This document shows positions 1-8,978 of a stretch of DNA of 64,000 bases, in pieces. The notes beneath the pieces are model-generated. The model was not told the DNA's origin, made no database searches, and saw nothing but the letters and a program-made list of their open reading frames with translations. The stretch is taken from positions 124,001 to 188,000 of the forward strand of contig CAWDCE010000025.1 of assembly GCA_963800725.1 (NCBI GenBank). Reading direction: 5' to 3'. Each line of letters begins with the position of its first letter. Position 1 is the first letter of the stretch. Source of the stretch: Bog-473 sp963800725. GTDB taxonomy: Bacteria > Actinomycetota > Acidimicrobiia > Acidimicrobiales > RAAP-2. The translations under genes were made by a program, and so were the position numbers.

Positions 1-106
1 GGGGATGGGCGCCCGCCGCGGTGATGGCTTCGACGCGCCCGCCGTTGACCACGACGTCCACCACGCGGCCATCGACCTCGGCCCGGCGCAGGACCAGCGT
101 GCTCAC
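1..106 (-). CDS. Amidohydrolase, N-terminal fragment (runs off window start)
   Basis: Only the first 35 codons are present, because the gene runs leftward out of the window. The start is a GTG at 104-106 that overlaps the stop of the upstream CoA-transferase (GTGA), so the two are translationally coupled. The visible residues (VLRRAEVDGRVVDVVVNGGR, then VEAITAAGA) match the opening beta-strands of the composite-domain amidohydrolases, such as dihydroorotase and N-acyl-D-amino-acid deacylase types, where a short sandwich domain precedes the metal-binding barrel. No metal ligands are visible, so the substrate cannot be given. The family call rests on this opening pattern alone. Confidence 0.5.
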   Translation of the reverse strand, partial: MSTLVLRRAEVDGRVVDVVVNGGRVEAITAAGAHP

Positions 107-1316
107 GAGACCAGATCGCCCAGGACCGCGGCGTTGTTCGCACCCAGGCACGGCGCGGTCGAGGTGGCCCGACGGGCTTGGGGCGGAGCCACATCGAGGC
201 CACTGAGGTCCACGGATTCGCCGAGCACACTGGCCGCCATTGGCGCCATGGCAATGTCGAGCAGCCAGCGCTCCCCCGAGGTCAGCGCCGAGATGATGGA
301 TGCGGCACCGACCACTCCGGACAACGGGTCGCTGACGGCATCGGCGACGAAGCACGGGCCGTCGAGGTCTGTGGCCACCAGGCCCCCGGCTACGGCCGCG
401 ACGTCACCGAAACCGACCCGCTCCCCGCCGCGCCGAAGCGACCGTGGCTGGTGAACGACGCCCAGACCGCCGGCCCGGGCGCATCGTGCAACACCTCGGC
501 GGCCACGATGCCCAGTTGTGCGAGTGCCCACGGTACGCGCTCTCGATGACGACATTGGCCGACGCGATGAGACGACGGAGCTGTCGCACGCCGTCGGCGT
601 GGTCGAGATCGAGTGCCACCGACTCCTTGGTCGCGTTCAACAGATCGAAGAAGGGTCCCGGGCCACGTCGAGCACCATCGGGCCGACGCAACGATTCGAC
701 CTTAATGACCCTGGCTCCCGCCCACGACAGCAGTTGGCCAGCCAGCGGTCCGGCCCACAGCGAGGTGAGATCGAGCACCGTGGCCTCTTCGACACCCAAA
801 GCACCGGCGCCGTTGCGCCCGAAGTCCCGGGCGCCAATTGGGAGACCGAACTCGGTCGTGGTTACTTCGGAGACCGACCCCAGCGCGGGCAATGGGGAGC
901 CCGAGCAACACGGCGCGCGCATCGAGCGCGCCCGCCGAACGCGCCGCCACCGCGGCGCTCACCACCGGCCATGGGTCGTGCGAGTCGACCTCGCACTCGA
1001 GCCAGGCGGCAAGTGCAGCGACATCGTCGGGGCGCGCCAAGCAGATCGCGATCCACGAATCGGCGCTGGGGATCAGCCGGGTACTCCCCCCGCAGCTGAT
1101 GGCCCCGCAGCGTGTAAGCCCGCCGATGGCGGCACGCTCCCCGAACAGCGCCAGCCCGTCAATCAGCTCACGGCCTCTCGAGTACACGTTGAGCGTCGAA
1201 GTGGCCCGCGCCACCAGATCCACCAGTGCCGCCGGTGCGCCAAGTGCCGGCCCGTGCGGGCGGCCCGTCAGGGCCACGGCCCCGCTTCGCGCCCACAGTG
1301 CGGCAGCCCGATCCAT
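103..1316 (-). pseudogene. CaiB/BaiF family III CoA-transferase, broken by two frame changes
   Basis: This family moves CoA between carboxylic acids in acyl-CoA catabolism. The conserved sequence is spread over three frames: about 1316-850 (residues such as GERAAIGGLTRCGAIS and ADSWIAICLARPDDV), about 850-490 (VLDLTSLWAGPLAGQLLSWA, then ARVIKVES, the usual CaiB amino-terminal signature), and about 490-103 (VGFGDVAAVAGGLVATDLDG to the stop). Reassembled length is about 404 residues, normal for the family. An unusual order is visible: a block resembling the C-terminal half of CaiB proteins precedes the amino-terminal signature. The start is ATG 1316, after which the sequence becomes protein-like. 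The stop overlaps the next gene by GTGA. The frame breaks are probably sequence errors, but real decay cannot be excluded. Confidence 0.75.
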
Positions 1317-1415
1317 TCCTTGATCCTGCCATCGCCACCATGGACGGCGAACCCGCTCCACTAACGTCGGCGCATCCGCGTTCTTCACACCACCGACGGC
1401 GAACTCGCCACGCTC

Positions 1416-2357
1416 GTGACCTCGCCGTTCGCCGCGGAATCACTCTCGGACCCGGCCGGCCTCGTCGTCCTCACCGACCCCGACGACACGATCCCGGGAA
1501 CCGCGGCGCTGGCCGCCCTGGCCTCGCTGCCCTGCGTCGTGATCGCCACCGCTGCCCCCAACGGCGGGGTCTCGCCCCTGGCCGACACGGCACCCGAGGC
1601 CGGCGTGGCCTCGCTCGAGGACCTGCTGGCCCGCATCGAGGAGCATCCCGTCGCCGCCACCTCGTTGGCCCTCTTGATGCGCCAGGGGATCTCGACCCTC
1701 GGCGCAGCCCTGGTGGCGGAATCCGCCACCTTCTCGCTACTCCAGTCCGGACCCGAATTCACCCGGTGGCGCGCCGGGCGCACGGCCGGGCGCATCGAGC
1801 CCGAGGGTCGCGCGGGCGTCCTGATTGAGCGACACGGGGACAATCTCGCCATTGTTCTGAACCGACCCGAGGTGAAGAACGCGCTGAACCGGGCCGTGCG
1901 TGACGGCCTCCTCGAGGGACTGACGCTGGCCGGAGCCGACCCCTCCATCGCCACCGTCGAACTTCGGGGCAACGGGTCGAACTTCTCCAGCGGGGGCGAC
2001 CTGAATGAATTCGGGACTTTCGCCGACCCCGCCAGCGCCCACCTCATCCGCCTCAACGCCAGCATCGGACGGGCCATCGATGCGCTCGGGGAGCGGGTAG
2101 TGGCCCACGTGCACGGGCCCTGCGCCGGTTCTGGGGTGGAGCTGGCGGCCTTCGCCTCGCGGGTGGTGGCGGACCACTCCTTTACGGCCATGCTTCCCGA
2201 GGTTTCCCTCGGCCTCGTTCCCGGCGCCGGGGGCACCTTCAGCATCACGGCGCGGATCGGCCGCCATCGCAGCACGCTTCTCGGGCTCAGCGGCGCCCCT
2301 ATCGATGCCTCGACGGCGTTGAGCTGGGGCTTGGTCGACGAGCTCGTCGGACCGTAA
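1416..2357 (+). CDS. Enoyl-CoA hydratase/isomerase family protein
   Basis: A crotonase-fold protein of 313 residues that probably hydrates or isomerises enoyl-CoA esters in the cytoplasm. The crotonase core begins near residue 135 (IVLNRPEVKNALN). It carries the oxyanion-hole segments GNGSNFSSGGDLNEF near 190 and HGPCAGSGVELAAFASRV near 235, then PEVSLGLVPGAGGTFS. The first 130 residues lie outside the usual crotonase domain, making the protein longer than a simple hydratase (about 260). The GTG at 1416 is the only in-frame start; an in-frame TAA lies upstream near 1362. It is divergent from the broken CoA-transferase and upstream of an acyl-CoA ligase, which suggests fatty-acid or ring-cleavage acyl-CoA degradation. 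The canonical second glutamate is not clearly recognisable, so hydratase versus isomerase is open. Confidence 0.85.
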   Translation: MTSPFAAESLSDPAGLVVLTDPDDTIPGTAALAALASLPCVVIATAAPNGGVSPLADTAPEAGVASLEDLLARIEEHPVAATSLALLMRQGISTLGAALVAESATFSLLQSGPEFTRWRAGRTAGRIEPEGRAGVLIERHGDNLAIVLNRPEVKNALNRAVRDGLLEGLTLAGADPSIATVELRGNGSNFSSGGDLNEFGTFADPASAHLIRLNASIGRAIDALGERVVAHVHGPCAGSGVELAAFASRVVADHSFTAMLPEVSLGLVPGAGGTFSITARIGRHRSTLLGLSGAPIDASTALSWGLVDELVGP

Positions 2358-2471
2358 GGCCTGGGTGCGGGCACTTCGCCCGGAGTTGTCGTGCGTTGGT
2401 GTAGTTGCCTCTCGGGCCACGATGCCGATAGACAGAGACGGAAAATTCGACGAAGTAACGAAGGGGGATTC

Positions 2472-2780
2472 GTGGATCTCAAGCCCGGGAGCCGGTGGGC
2501 CAGCCAAGTCTGTGACACCGAGGTTGTCGTCGTGCGCGGCGCCAAGGTGCCCGTCTCGCTCGAGTGCGGGGGGCACCCAATGGTGCCGGTCGGCGAGGCG
2601 CCCGAAGCCGGACTCGAACTTGATCCATCGTTTTCCGGCGGGTCGCTGATCGGCAAGCGTTTCACCGCACCCGACGCCGGCGTCGAGATCCTGGTCACCA
2701 AGGCCGGCGCGGGAACACTGGCCATCGACGGGACGGCGTTGGCGCTCAAAGACGCCAAGCCGCTCCCCTCGTCTGACTGA
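2472..2780 (+). CDS. Conserved hypothetical small protein with paired cysteines
   Basis: A 102-residue protein starting VDLKPGSRWASQVCDTEVVV. I chose the GTG at 2472 because a purine-rich AAGGGGG lies at 2461-2467 and protein-like sequence begins there; a longer reading from 2391 is not supported. It has cysteines at about residues 14 and 34 (LECGGHPMVP), an arrangement that could bind a metal, and no signal peptide or membrane segment. It ends 9 bases before the acyl-CoA ligase and is very likely co-transcribed with it. I recall small proteins with this CGGHPM motif beside acyl-CoA synthetases in actinobacteria, but I know of no assigned function. Confidence 0.7.
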   Translation: MDLKPGSRWASQVCDTEVVVVRGAKVPVSLECGGHPMVPVGEAPEAGLELDPSFSGGSLIGKRFTAPDAGVEILVTKAGAGTLAIDGTALALKDAKPLPSSD

Positions 2781-2789
2781 CCCGACCAC

Positions 2790-4283
2790 GTGCACCTGTC
2801 CTCATTGCTCGAGATCGCCGCCGGCGCGATTGGCGAACGCACCGCCGTTGGGCCACGCGAGGGGGGCATCACCTACGACAAGCTGCTCGAACGCTCCCGT
2901 GACGTCGGGCGGGACCTCATCGCCAACGGCGTAGAGCGCCTCGTCGCGGTCGATCTGAACTCAGAGGCCGTCCCGGTCGGTCTCTTCGCCGCGGCCATGG
3001 CCGGAATTGCCTATGTGCCGGTGAACTACCGGTTGGCCGACGCACAACTTGGCGCCATCTTGGCCCGGGCCGCCCCGGGGCTGGCGGTGGTTGAACCGTC
3101 GGTGGCAACCCACGTCGGCGCACCGATTGGCGACCTCACCATGATCGGCCGAGCCGATTTCTTGGCGACCGTCGGTCCCGACGTTGCGCTCCCGGTCGAC
3201 GGCGACATCAACGACCCGGCCATCTTGTTATTCACCAGTGGCACGACCGGCGAGCCCAAGGCCGCCATACTCCGTCACCGGCACCTCACCAGCTATGTCC
3301 TCGAGACCGTCGATTTCTTGGGTGCAGACCCCGACGATGCCGCATTGGTGAGTGTTCCGCCCTATCACATCGCTGGCATCGCAGCCGTGCTGACATCGGT
3401 GTGGTCGGGGCGTCGACTGGTCTACTTGCCCCAGTTCACCCCCGAGGCCTGGGTCGACCTGGCCGCCGCAGAAGGAATCACCCACGCCATGGTCGTCCCG
3501 ACCATGCTCGGCCGGATCCTCGACGTCTTGGTGGAACGGGGCGAGAAGCTTCCCGCACTCGCGCACCTCTCCTATGGCGGAGGACGCATGCCCGTCGCCA
3601 TCGTCGAGCGGGCCCTCGAGCACCTGCCTCACGTCGGACTGGTCAATGCCTACGGCCTCACCGAGACCAGCTCGACCATCGCCGTGCTCGGCCCCGACGA
3701 CCACCGGGCGGCCGTGTCTTCAAGCGAGGCCCACGTGCGGCACCGTCTGGGCTCGGTCGGTCGCCCGCTCCCGAGTCTCGAAGTGGAGATCCGCGGTCCC
3801 GCCGGCGAACCCTTGGCGGCGGGCAGTCACGGCGAGATCTGGGTACGCGGTGAGCAGGTTTCTGGTGAATACCTCGGCCGCGGCGCCACGGTGAATGCCG
3901 AGGGGTGGTTGGCCACCAACGACGGTGGCTGGCTCGATGAAGACGGCTTCCTCTTCGTCGAGGGTCGACTCGACGACGTCATTGTGCGCGGTGGGGAGAA
4001 CCTCTCGCCCGGGGAGATCGAAGACGTGCTGGCCCTGCATCCCGCTGTCGCCGAAGCGGCGGTGTTCGGGATCCCGAGCGAGGAATGGGGCGAGGCGGTG
4101 GCCGCGGTCATCGTCTGCAATGAGGTGGTCGACCCCGACGAGCTGCGGACGTGGGTGGCTGAGCGCCTCCGTTCGACCCGGGCCCCAGAGCGCATCGTCT
4201 TCCGCTCAGAGCTGCCCTACAGCGACACCGGCAAGCTGCTGCGCCGGGTCCTCAAAGCCGAACTCGGGGCCGATTCGGCCTGA
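2790..4283 (+). CDS. Acyl-CoA synthetase (AMP-dependent ligase family)
   Basis: An adenylate-forming enzyme of 497 residues that activates a carboxylic acid to acyl-AMP and then to acyl-CoA. All hallmark motifs are visible: the phosphate-binding loop LLFTSGTTGEPKAA near residue 147, the AMP-binding YGLTETSS near 290, the hinge region with GWLATNDGGW and GRLDDVIVRGGENLSPGEIE near 370-410, and the C-terminal catalytic lysine in SDTGKLLRR near 485. Length is typical. The start is GTG 2790, right after the small cysteine protein, consistent with an operon. Substrate cannot be read from sequence; the neighbours (CoA-transferases, crotonase, dehydrogenases) suggest a medium/long-chain, aromatic or steroid-side-chain acid. 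Confidence 0.93.
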   Translation: MHLSSLLEIAAGAIGERTAVGPREGGITYDKLLERSRDVGRDLIANGVERLVAVDLNSEAVPVGLFAAAMAGIAYVPVNYRLADAQLGAILARAAPGLAVVEPSVATHVGAPIGDLTMIGRADFLATVGPDVALPVDGDINDPAILLFTSGTTGEPKAAILRHRHLTSYVLETVDFLGADPDDAALVSVPPYHIAGIAAVLTSVWSGRRLVYLPQFTPEAWVDLAAAEGITHAMVVPTMLGRILDVLVERGEKLPALAHLSYGGGRMPVAIVERALEHLPHVGLVNAYGLTETSSTIAVLGPDDHRAAVSSSEAHVRHRLGSVGRPLPSLEVEIRGPAGEPLAAGSHGEIWVRGEQVSGEYLGRGATVNAEGWLATNDGGWLDEDGFLFVEGRLDDVIVRGGENLSPGEIEDVLALHPAVAEAAVFGIPSEEWGEAVAAVIVCNEVVDPDELRTWVAERLRSTRAPERIVFRSELPYSDTGKLLRRVLKAELGADSA

Positions 4284-4298
4284 CGCGGGCGCAGCGAT

Positions 4299-5498
4299 CT
4301 AGCCGAGCGCCCCGATCTCGCGGAGTCGACCGATCTCTTCCCAATCAAGACCGGTCTCCAACAAGATCTCCTCGGTGTGCTGGCCGAGTTCGGGTGCCGC
4401 CCCTCTCGGTACGGTCGCCTCGTCGTCGAAGCGCATCGGAACCGGCACCAGCTCGAAGGGTCGACCGCTGTCGGGTGTGATGGTCGGGAGGTAGTTGTTG
4501 GGCGCGATCTGGGGGTGGTCGGGAATCTCGCTGGGCTTGAGCACCGGGGCCCACACCCCGCTGAAGGTGGCAAATCGCTCGTGCACCTCGTCGAGGGTGA
4601 GCGCGGCGAACACCGCATCGAGGGCGCTCACGCACTCGCGGCGATTGGTGTAGCGGCTGGCCAGGTCGGCGAAACGCTCATCGTCGATGAGTTCGGGGCA
4701 ACCGAGGAGCGTGCACACCTCGGGCCAATAGCGGTCACCTTGGAGGCACACCAAGTAGAGCCAGCGCCCGTCGCCGGTGCAGTAGCTGTTGACGATCGGG
4801 TTCGGTGACTCGAGTCGGTCGCCGACCCCGTGGGTGCCCGAAAACGGCGTGCCCAAGATGTCGGGGGCGGTGGACCACATTCCGACGTTCATGAGGGACA
4901 CATCGATCACCGAGGTCTCCCCGGTGCGCTCGCGCTTGAAGAGGGCCACGCCGACGGCGCCGGCGATGGTGTTCGCCCCTTGGAGATCGAAGAACCCCGG
5001 CGGTTGGGTCAGCGGTCCCTGCTCGACCGTCATCTTGTAGGCCATCCCGCTGGTGGCCCACCCGCACGCCACGTCGTACCCGCCAACATCGGCCATGGGT
5101 CCGTGCGCTCCCCACCCGGTTCCCCTGACGTAGATGATGTTGGGGTTCATGGCCCGGATGTCCTCGACCTCGATGCCGAGTTTCTTGCGGACCGGAGCGA
5201 GGTTCGAGGTCATGAAGACGTCGGCCCCCGCAATGACCCGGCCCAACACCACGCGACCCTCTTCGGTCGTGAGGTCGGCCGTGAAGCTGCGCTTACCGCG
5301 GTTGGGCACCTCGAGGAACGGATTCGGTCCGTCCTCGGCGAGGTTGAGCAGGTTGCGCAGCGCCCGCTGGGGGTCGCCGGTTGGTGCCTCCACCTTGATC
5401 ACGTCCGCCCCCAGATCAGCCAATGCGGCACCGGCGGCGGGGACGAACGTCCAGTTCGCCACCTCGACAACACGGACACCATCAAGTGGACCAGGCAT
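4299..5498 (-). CDS. CaiB/BaiF family III CoA-transferase
   Basis: An intact CoA-transferase of 399 residues beginning MPGPLDGVRVVEVANWTFVP. The amino-terminal signature (AGAALADLGADVIKVEAPTG) and the conserved GKRSFTADL and RGTGWGAHGP segments are present, matching the formyl-CoA/carnitine-CoA transferase fold. ATG 5498 is preceded by a strong GGAGGGAG ribosome site; a longer reading from 5579 lacks conserved sequence. The gene converges on the acyl-CoA ligase, with only 15 bases between their ends, and is divergent from an SDR. It probably activates or exchanges CoA on an intermediate of the same pathway as the ligase. The substrate is unknown. Confidence 0.9.
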   Translation of the reverse strand: MPGPLDGVRVVEVANWTFVPAAGAALADLGADVIKVEAPTGDPQRALRNLLNLAEDGPNPFLEVPNRGKRSFTADLTTEEGRVVLGRVIAGADVFMTSNLAPVRKKLGIEVEDIRAMNPNIIYVRGTGWGAHGPMADVGGYDVACGWATSGMAYKMTVEQGPLTQPPGFFDLQGANTIAGAVGVALFKRERTGETSVIDVSLMNVGMWSTAPDILGTPFSGTHGVGDRLESPNPIVNSYCTGDGRWLYLVCLQGDRYWPEVCTLLGCPELIDDERFADLASRYTNRRECVSALDAVFAALTLDEVHERFATFSGVWAPVLKPSEIPDHPQIAPNNYLPTITPDSGRPFELVPVPMRFDDEATVPRGAAPELGQHTEEILLETGLDWEEIGRLREIGALG

Positions 5499-5648
5499 TT
5501 CGCGATTCTCCCTCCGGGCGCCCCGCGCCCCCCATAAGCGTTGCCGAATCAATAGTCGACACGGCGCCGCATTGGCCAATGGACCAGCGACACACCGCTA
5601 CCGCGGCACCCCACACCGGTCATCGTGGCGGGGTGCGATGATCGGGGG

Positions 5649-6443
5649 GTGCGACGACTCGAAGACAAAGTGGCCATCGTGACCGGTGGCGCCGGCGGTA
5701 TTGGCGGCGCGAGCTGCCGCAAGCTGGCCGGCGAAGGTGCCTCGGTCGTGGTGGCCGATATCAACCTGGCCGGTGCTACCGAGGTTGCCGCAGGCATCAA
5801 CTCGTCGGGAGGCGAGGCCATCGGTGTGGCGGTCGACCTGGCGAACGAAGCCCAAGTCGCCGCGCTCATTCAGACCGCGGTCGAGGCCTTTGGGCGACTC
5901 GACGTGCTCCACAACAACGCCGCCCTCACCGAGAGCGACTTCCTCGCACGAGACACCGCCGTCACCGAACTCGACCTCGAGGTGTGGGACCGCACGATCG
6001 CCGTCAACCTCACCTCCCAGATGCTCACCTGCAAGTACGCCATCGCAGAGATGATCAAAGGTGGTGGTGGGTCCATCATCAACATGTCCTCGGGTGCGTC
6101 CTTGAGCGGCGACCGTGTCCGCACCGCGTACGGCGTCTCCAAGGCGGGCGTCAACACGCTGACCAAATACGTGGCCACCAGTCACGGCAAGAAGGGCATC
6201 CGGGTGAACACCATCGTCCCGGGACTCATCATCACCGACGCGGTGCGGGCCCACATCCCCGACAACGCCCTCGAACACCTCAGCCGCTCCACCCTCACGC
6301 CCCAGTTGGGCGAGCCCGACGACATAGGAGATCTGGTGGTCTTCTTGGCGTCTGACGAATCGCGCTTCATCACCGGGCAGATGATCGCCATCGACGGCGG
6401 GATGTCCGTGCACGCCGGCCACGTCGGCCAAGCCGACGACTGA
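5649..6443 (+). CDS. Short-chain dehydrogenase/reductase (classical SDR)
   Basis: An NAD(P)-dependent oxidoreductase of 264 residues with the complete SDR signature: cofactor loop TGGAGGIGG near residue 12, NNAA near 85, catalytic Ser in NMSSGASLSG near 140, YGVSKAG (Tyr-x3-Lys) near 155, and the C-terminal GQMIAIDGGMSV. GTG 5649 was preferred to the earlier GTG 5625, because the conserved N-terminus (RRLEDKVAIVTGG) starts here. It is divergent from the CoA-transferase at 4299-5498 across a 150-base promoter region and convergent with the next SDR. The substrate is not predictable. Confidence 0.9.
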   Translation: MRRLEDKVAIVTGGAGGIGGASCRKLAGEGASVVVADINLAGATEVAAGINSSGGEAIGVAVDLANEAQVAALIQTAVEAFGRLDVLHNNAALTESDFLARDTAVTELDLEVWDRTIAVNLTSQMLTCKYAIAEMIKGGGGSIINMSSGASLSGDRVRTAYGVSKAGVNTLTKYVATSHGKKGIRVNTIVPGLIITDAVRAHIPDNALEHLSRSTLTPQLGEPDDIGDLVVFLASDESRFITGQMIAIDGGMSVHAGHVGQADD

Positions 6444-6462
6444 TCCCCGTGGCGCTGCTTCC

Positions 6463-7269
6463 CTAGGTGGGACCGAGCGAGTAGGCCCCGGATTGTGGGT
6501 GGTGGTACCACCCGCTTGCGGCCTGTGTGCCGCCGTCGATGTGCAGGGTCTGACCCGTGAGGTAACTCGAGAGGTCACCGGCCAAGAACACCGCGGCACC
6601 GGCCAGGTCGTCGACGTGGCCCGCCCGGCCCAGCGGCACGGTGTAACCGAATTGCCGCTCGGCCCCCTCTGGCATCACCGACGCCAAGCCCTCGGTCATG
6701 GTGATGTCGGGTGCCAGGGCGTTGACGCGGATGGCATACGGGGCGAATTCGAGGGCCGCCGTCTTGGTGAAGTTGATGACACCGGCCTTGGCCGCGGCAT
6801 AGGCGGCGTAACCCGGCGCCGCACGCACGCCCTCGATCGACGTCACGCTGATGATGCTGCCGCCGTGGCCCACCTCGACCATGTCGCGCGCCACACGCTG
6901 CGTGCAGATGATGACGTGCTTGAGATTGGCACGGTACATGGCGTCGAAGCCGTTCTCCGACGTATCGAGAATCGATGACCAGAACACCGCACCGGCGTTG
7001 TTCACCAAGATGTCCACGTGACCGAGCCCAGCAATCGTTTGGGCCATTGCGGCATCGACCTGATCCGGCTCGCGCACATCGACGGCGAGGCCGAACCCGC
7101 CCACCTCTTCGGCCGCCTCAGCTGCGGTGTCGGGGTTCTTTTCCCATATCGCCACCTTGGCCCCGAAGCTCGCCAGTCCCCGCGCGATGCCGCGGCCGAT
7201 GCCCGCGCCCCCACCGGTGACGACCGCCACCTTGTCACCGAGTTGCACGGACGATTGGTTCAAGGTCAT
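6463..7269 (-). CDS. Short-chain dehydrogenase/reductase (classical SDR)
   Basis: A second classical SDR of 268 residues: TGGGAGIGRGIARGL for the dinucleotide, NNAGAVFWSS, catalytic Ser in SVTSIEG, YAAAKAG near residue 160, and a glycine-rich C-terminus (GQTLHIDGGTQAASGWYHHP). The start is ATG 7269 (MTLNQSSVQLGDKVAVVTGG); an upstream reading from 7425 would overlap the divergent gene. It differs clearly in sequence from the convergent SDR at 5649-6443, so it is not a recent duplicate. The extended tail WYHHPQSGAYSLGP is a recurrent ending in actinobacterial SDRs, in my recollection. It probably oxidises a hydroxyl in the surrounding acyl-CoA pathway. Confidence 0.9.
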   Translation of the reverse strand: MTLNQSSVQLGDKVAVVTGGGAGIGRGIARGLASFGAKVAIWEKNPDTAAEAAEEVGGFGLAVDVREPDQVDAAMAQTIAGLGHVDILVNNAGAVFWSSILDTSENGFDAMYRANLKHVIICTQRVARDMVEVGHGGSIISVTSIEGVRAAPGYAAYAAAKAGVINFTKTAALEFAPYAIRVNALAPDITMTEGLASVMPEGAERQFGYTVPLGRAGHVDDLAGAAVFLAGDLSSYLTGQTLHIDGGTQAASGWYHHPQSGAYSLGPT

Positions 7270-7342
7270 GAGGGCGACAGTACAGTAGGGACGCCCAAGG
7301 AAAATGTTGACAGACCGGCGCCGCTGGTCGAAAGGGGGGCAC

Positions 7343-7930
7343 GTGCCGAGGATTGAACCGATTCCGTTGGAGGCCATGGCTGACAAGCCTCGGCACATCA
7401 TCGAAGAGGGTGTGGCCGACGGCACCTATGCCACCCCGATTCCGCTCCAGATCTTCGCGTACAAGACCCAGCAGATCATCATGACCAGCTTGGCCCGCAG
7501 CGCCTTTGGGCAAAACACCTTGCTCGGTGGACGCATCCACGAACTCATCCGGATCCGCAGCGCCCAGTTGGGTGAATGCCAACCGTGCATGCAGTCGCGC
7601 AAGCACGACTCCATCACCGACGAGGATGTGGCGTGCCTGATCGCCCCCGGGCATGGCGAGCTGACCGAGCAGGAACGCTTGGCCATTCAGTTCCTCGATC
7701 TCCTCTCCGCCGATCACCACGCCATTGACGACGAGGTCTATCGCGAGCTGAGCGAGGTCTTCACGGCGGCACAGATCATCGAGCTCGGCTTCGCCTGCGC
7801 CAACACCATGGGCGTCCACCGCTTCATCCACACGCTCGACGTGTTTGGCAATAGCGAGCCGGTGATCCACTACGACCCTTCCCAGGTCGACTCGGAATTC
7901 GTCGCCGCAGCCGAACAAGCTTCGGCGTGA
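7343..7930 (+). CDS. Carboxymuconolactone decarboxylase/AhpD-like protein
   Basis: A 195-residue helical protein of the CMD/AhpD superfamily. It has the AhpD-type active-site layout: ELIRIRSAQLGECQPCMQSR, with a CxxC pair near residue 78 followed by a histidine in KHD. Such proteins act as thiol peroxidase partners or as lactone decarboxylases; the CxxC favours the redox branch. GTG 7343 is supported by the AAAGGGGGG run 5 bases upstream, and the longer ATG 7304 is less convincing. The stop overlaps the next start (GTGA at 7927-7930), so it is translationally coupled to the epimerase. Confidence 0.85.
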   Translation: MPRIEPIPLEAMADKPRHIIEEGVADGTYATPIPLQIFAYKTQQIIMTSLARSAFGQNTLLGGRIHELIRIRSAQLGECQPCMQSRKHDSITDEDVACLIAPGHGELTEQERLAIQFLDLLSADHHAIDDEVYRELSEVFTAAQIIELGFACANTMGVHRFIHTLDVFGNSEPVIHYDPSQVDSEFVAAAEQASA

Positions 7931-8925
7931 GCGAGACCGTCTTCGTCACCGGCGCCACCGGTCTCGCCGGTGCCAACATCTGCAAGCTCTTGATCGAACG
8001 GGGCGACCAGGTACGCGCGCTCGGTCGGGCCGAGGCCGACACCGGTCCGCTCACCGACCTCGGGGTCGACGTCGTCACCGGCGATGTCACTCACGCCGAC
8101 GATGTCCTGCGGGGTGCGACCGGGTGCGACTCGGCCATCCACTGCGCGGCGTTGTTAGGTGGGGCCAGCCAGAATCTGGCCGACTTCGAGGCGGTCAACG
8201 TGAATGGCACCAAGCACGTGCTCGACGCGGCGGCGCAGCTCGGCCTGCGCCGCACGGTGGCCGTCAGCACGGGCACCTTCTTCGACACCACCGGTGGCCT
8301 CGAGCGAGAAGACGCCCCGGTGTCCAAGGAGCCGAGCTCGGACCCCTACACGATCACCAAGATGGCGGCCTTTCAAGATGCCATGGCCCGCGCCGCCGCC
8401 GGCCAGGACGTGGTGAGCACCCATCCCGGCGCCATCTTCGGCCCGTCGCCCGTCGCCTCCAACGCGCTGGGTCGGACCAGCTTCAACCGCGTCCTGCTCT
8501 CGGCATTGCGCCAGCGCATCGACCGCTACTTGAAGTTCCCGGTCAGCTGGGTCTACGGCGAGGACATCGCCCGCGGCTGCATCTTGGCGCTCGATCTCGG
8601 CGTCTCGGGCGAGCGATACATGCTCGATGGACAACCCGACGACGTGGTGAGCATCGCCAACGCCTGCAACCGGATCTGCGAGTTGGCCGGCCTCGAGCAC
8701 CGCGTCGAGGACATTGAGCCATCCGACGACCCCGAACTCGCCAAGGTCTTCGGTCCGACCCTTGTGGCCATCGCCGCCAAGGCGGCGGCGGAGGGACGAT
8801 CGGGGCGCAGCCGCCCCTTGAGCGAAACCAAGACGTACAAGCGCCTCGGGTACGACCCCATCAGCCTCGACGACGGGTTGGCTCGCACGACCGAGTGGTT
8901 ACGCGCCATCGGTCGCATCGACTAG
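7927..8925 (+). CDS. NAD-dependent epimerase/dehydratase (extended SDR)
   Basis: A 332-residue extended SDR. The glycine motif GATGLAGANI is at residue 8, DVTHAD near 57, HCAALLGG near 75, the active-site Ser-Thr-Gly around 115, and YTITK (Tyr-x3-Lys) near 148; the C-terminal half is the substrate domain. Relatives act on nucleotide sugars, 3-beta-hydroxysteroids or dihydroflavonols. Given the neighbouring SDRs and CoA-transferases, a steroid- or ketone-type substrate is as likely as a sugar. It is coupled by GTGA overlap to the AhpD-like gene. A 13-base-pair hairpin follows 54 bases downstream. Confidence 0.88.
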   Translation: MSETVFVTGATGLAGANICKLLIERGDQVRALGRAEADTGPLTDLGVDVVTGDVTHADDVLRGATGCDSAIHCAALLGGASQNLADFEAVNVNGTKHVLDAAAQLGLRRTVAVSTGTFFDTTGGLEREDAPVSKEPSSDPYTITKMAAFQDAMARAAAGQDVVSTHPGAIFGPSPVASNALGRTSFNRVLLSALRQRIDRYLKFPVSWVYGEDIARGCILALDLGVSGERYMLDGQPDDVVSIANACNRICELAGLEHRVEDIEPSDDPELAKVFGPTLVAIAAKAAAEGRSGRSRPLSETKTYKRLGYDPISLDDGLARTTEWLRAIGRID

Positions 8926-8978
8926 CGGCTGCCCGCAACCACTTCACCGGCAGCGTCAGCGCAGCGGCGCAAAGGGGT

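Noticed and set aside
1385..2872. 495-codon minus-strand open frame
   Set aside because: It is antisense to the enoyl-CoA hydratase and the small cysteine protein, is Pro/Ser/Arg-rich and shows no family motif; a GC-skew shadow.
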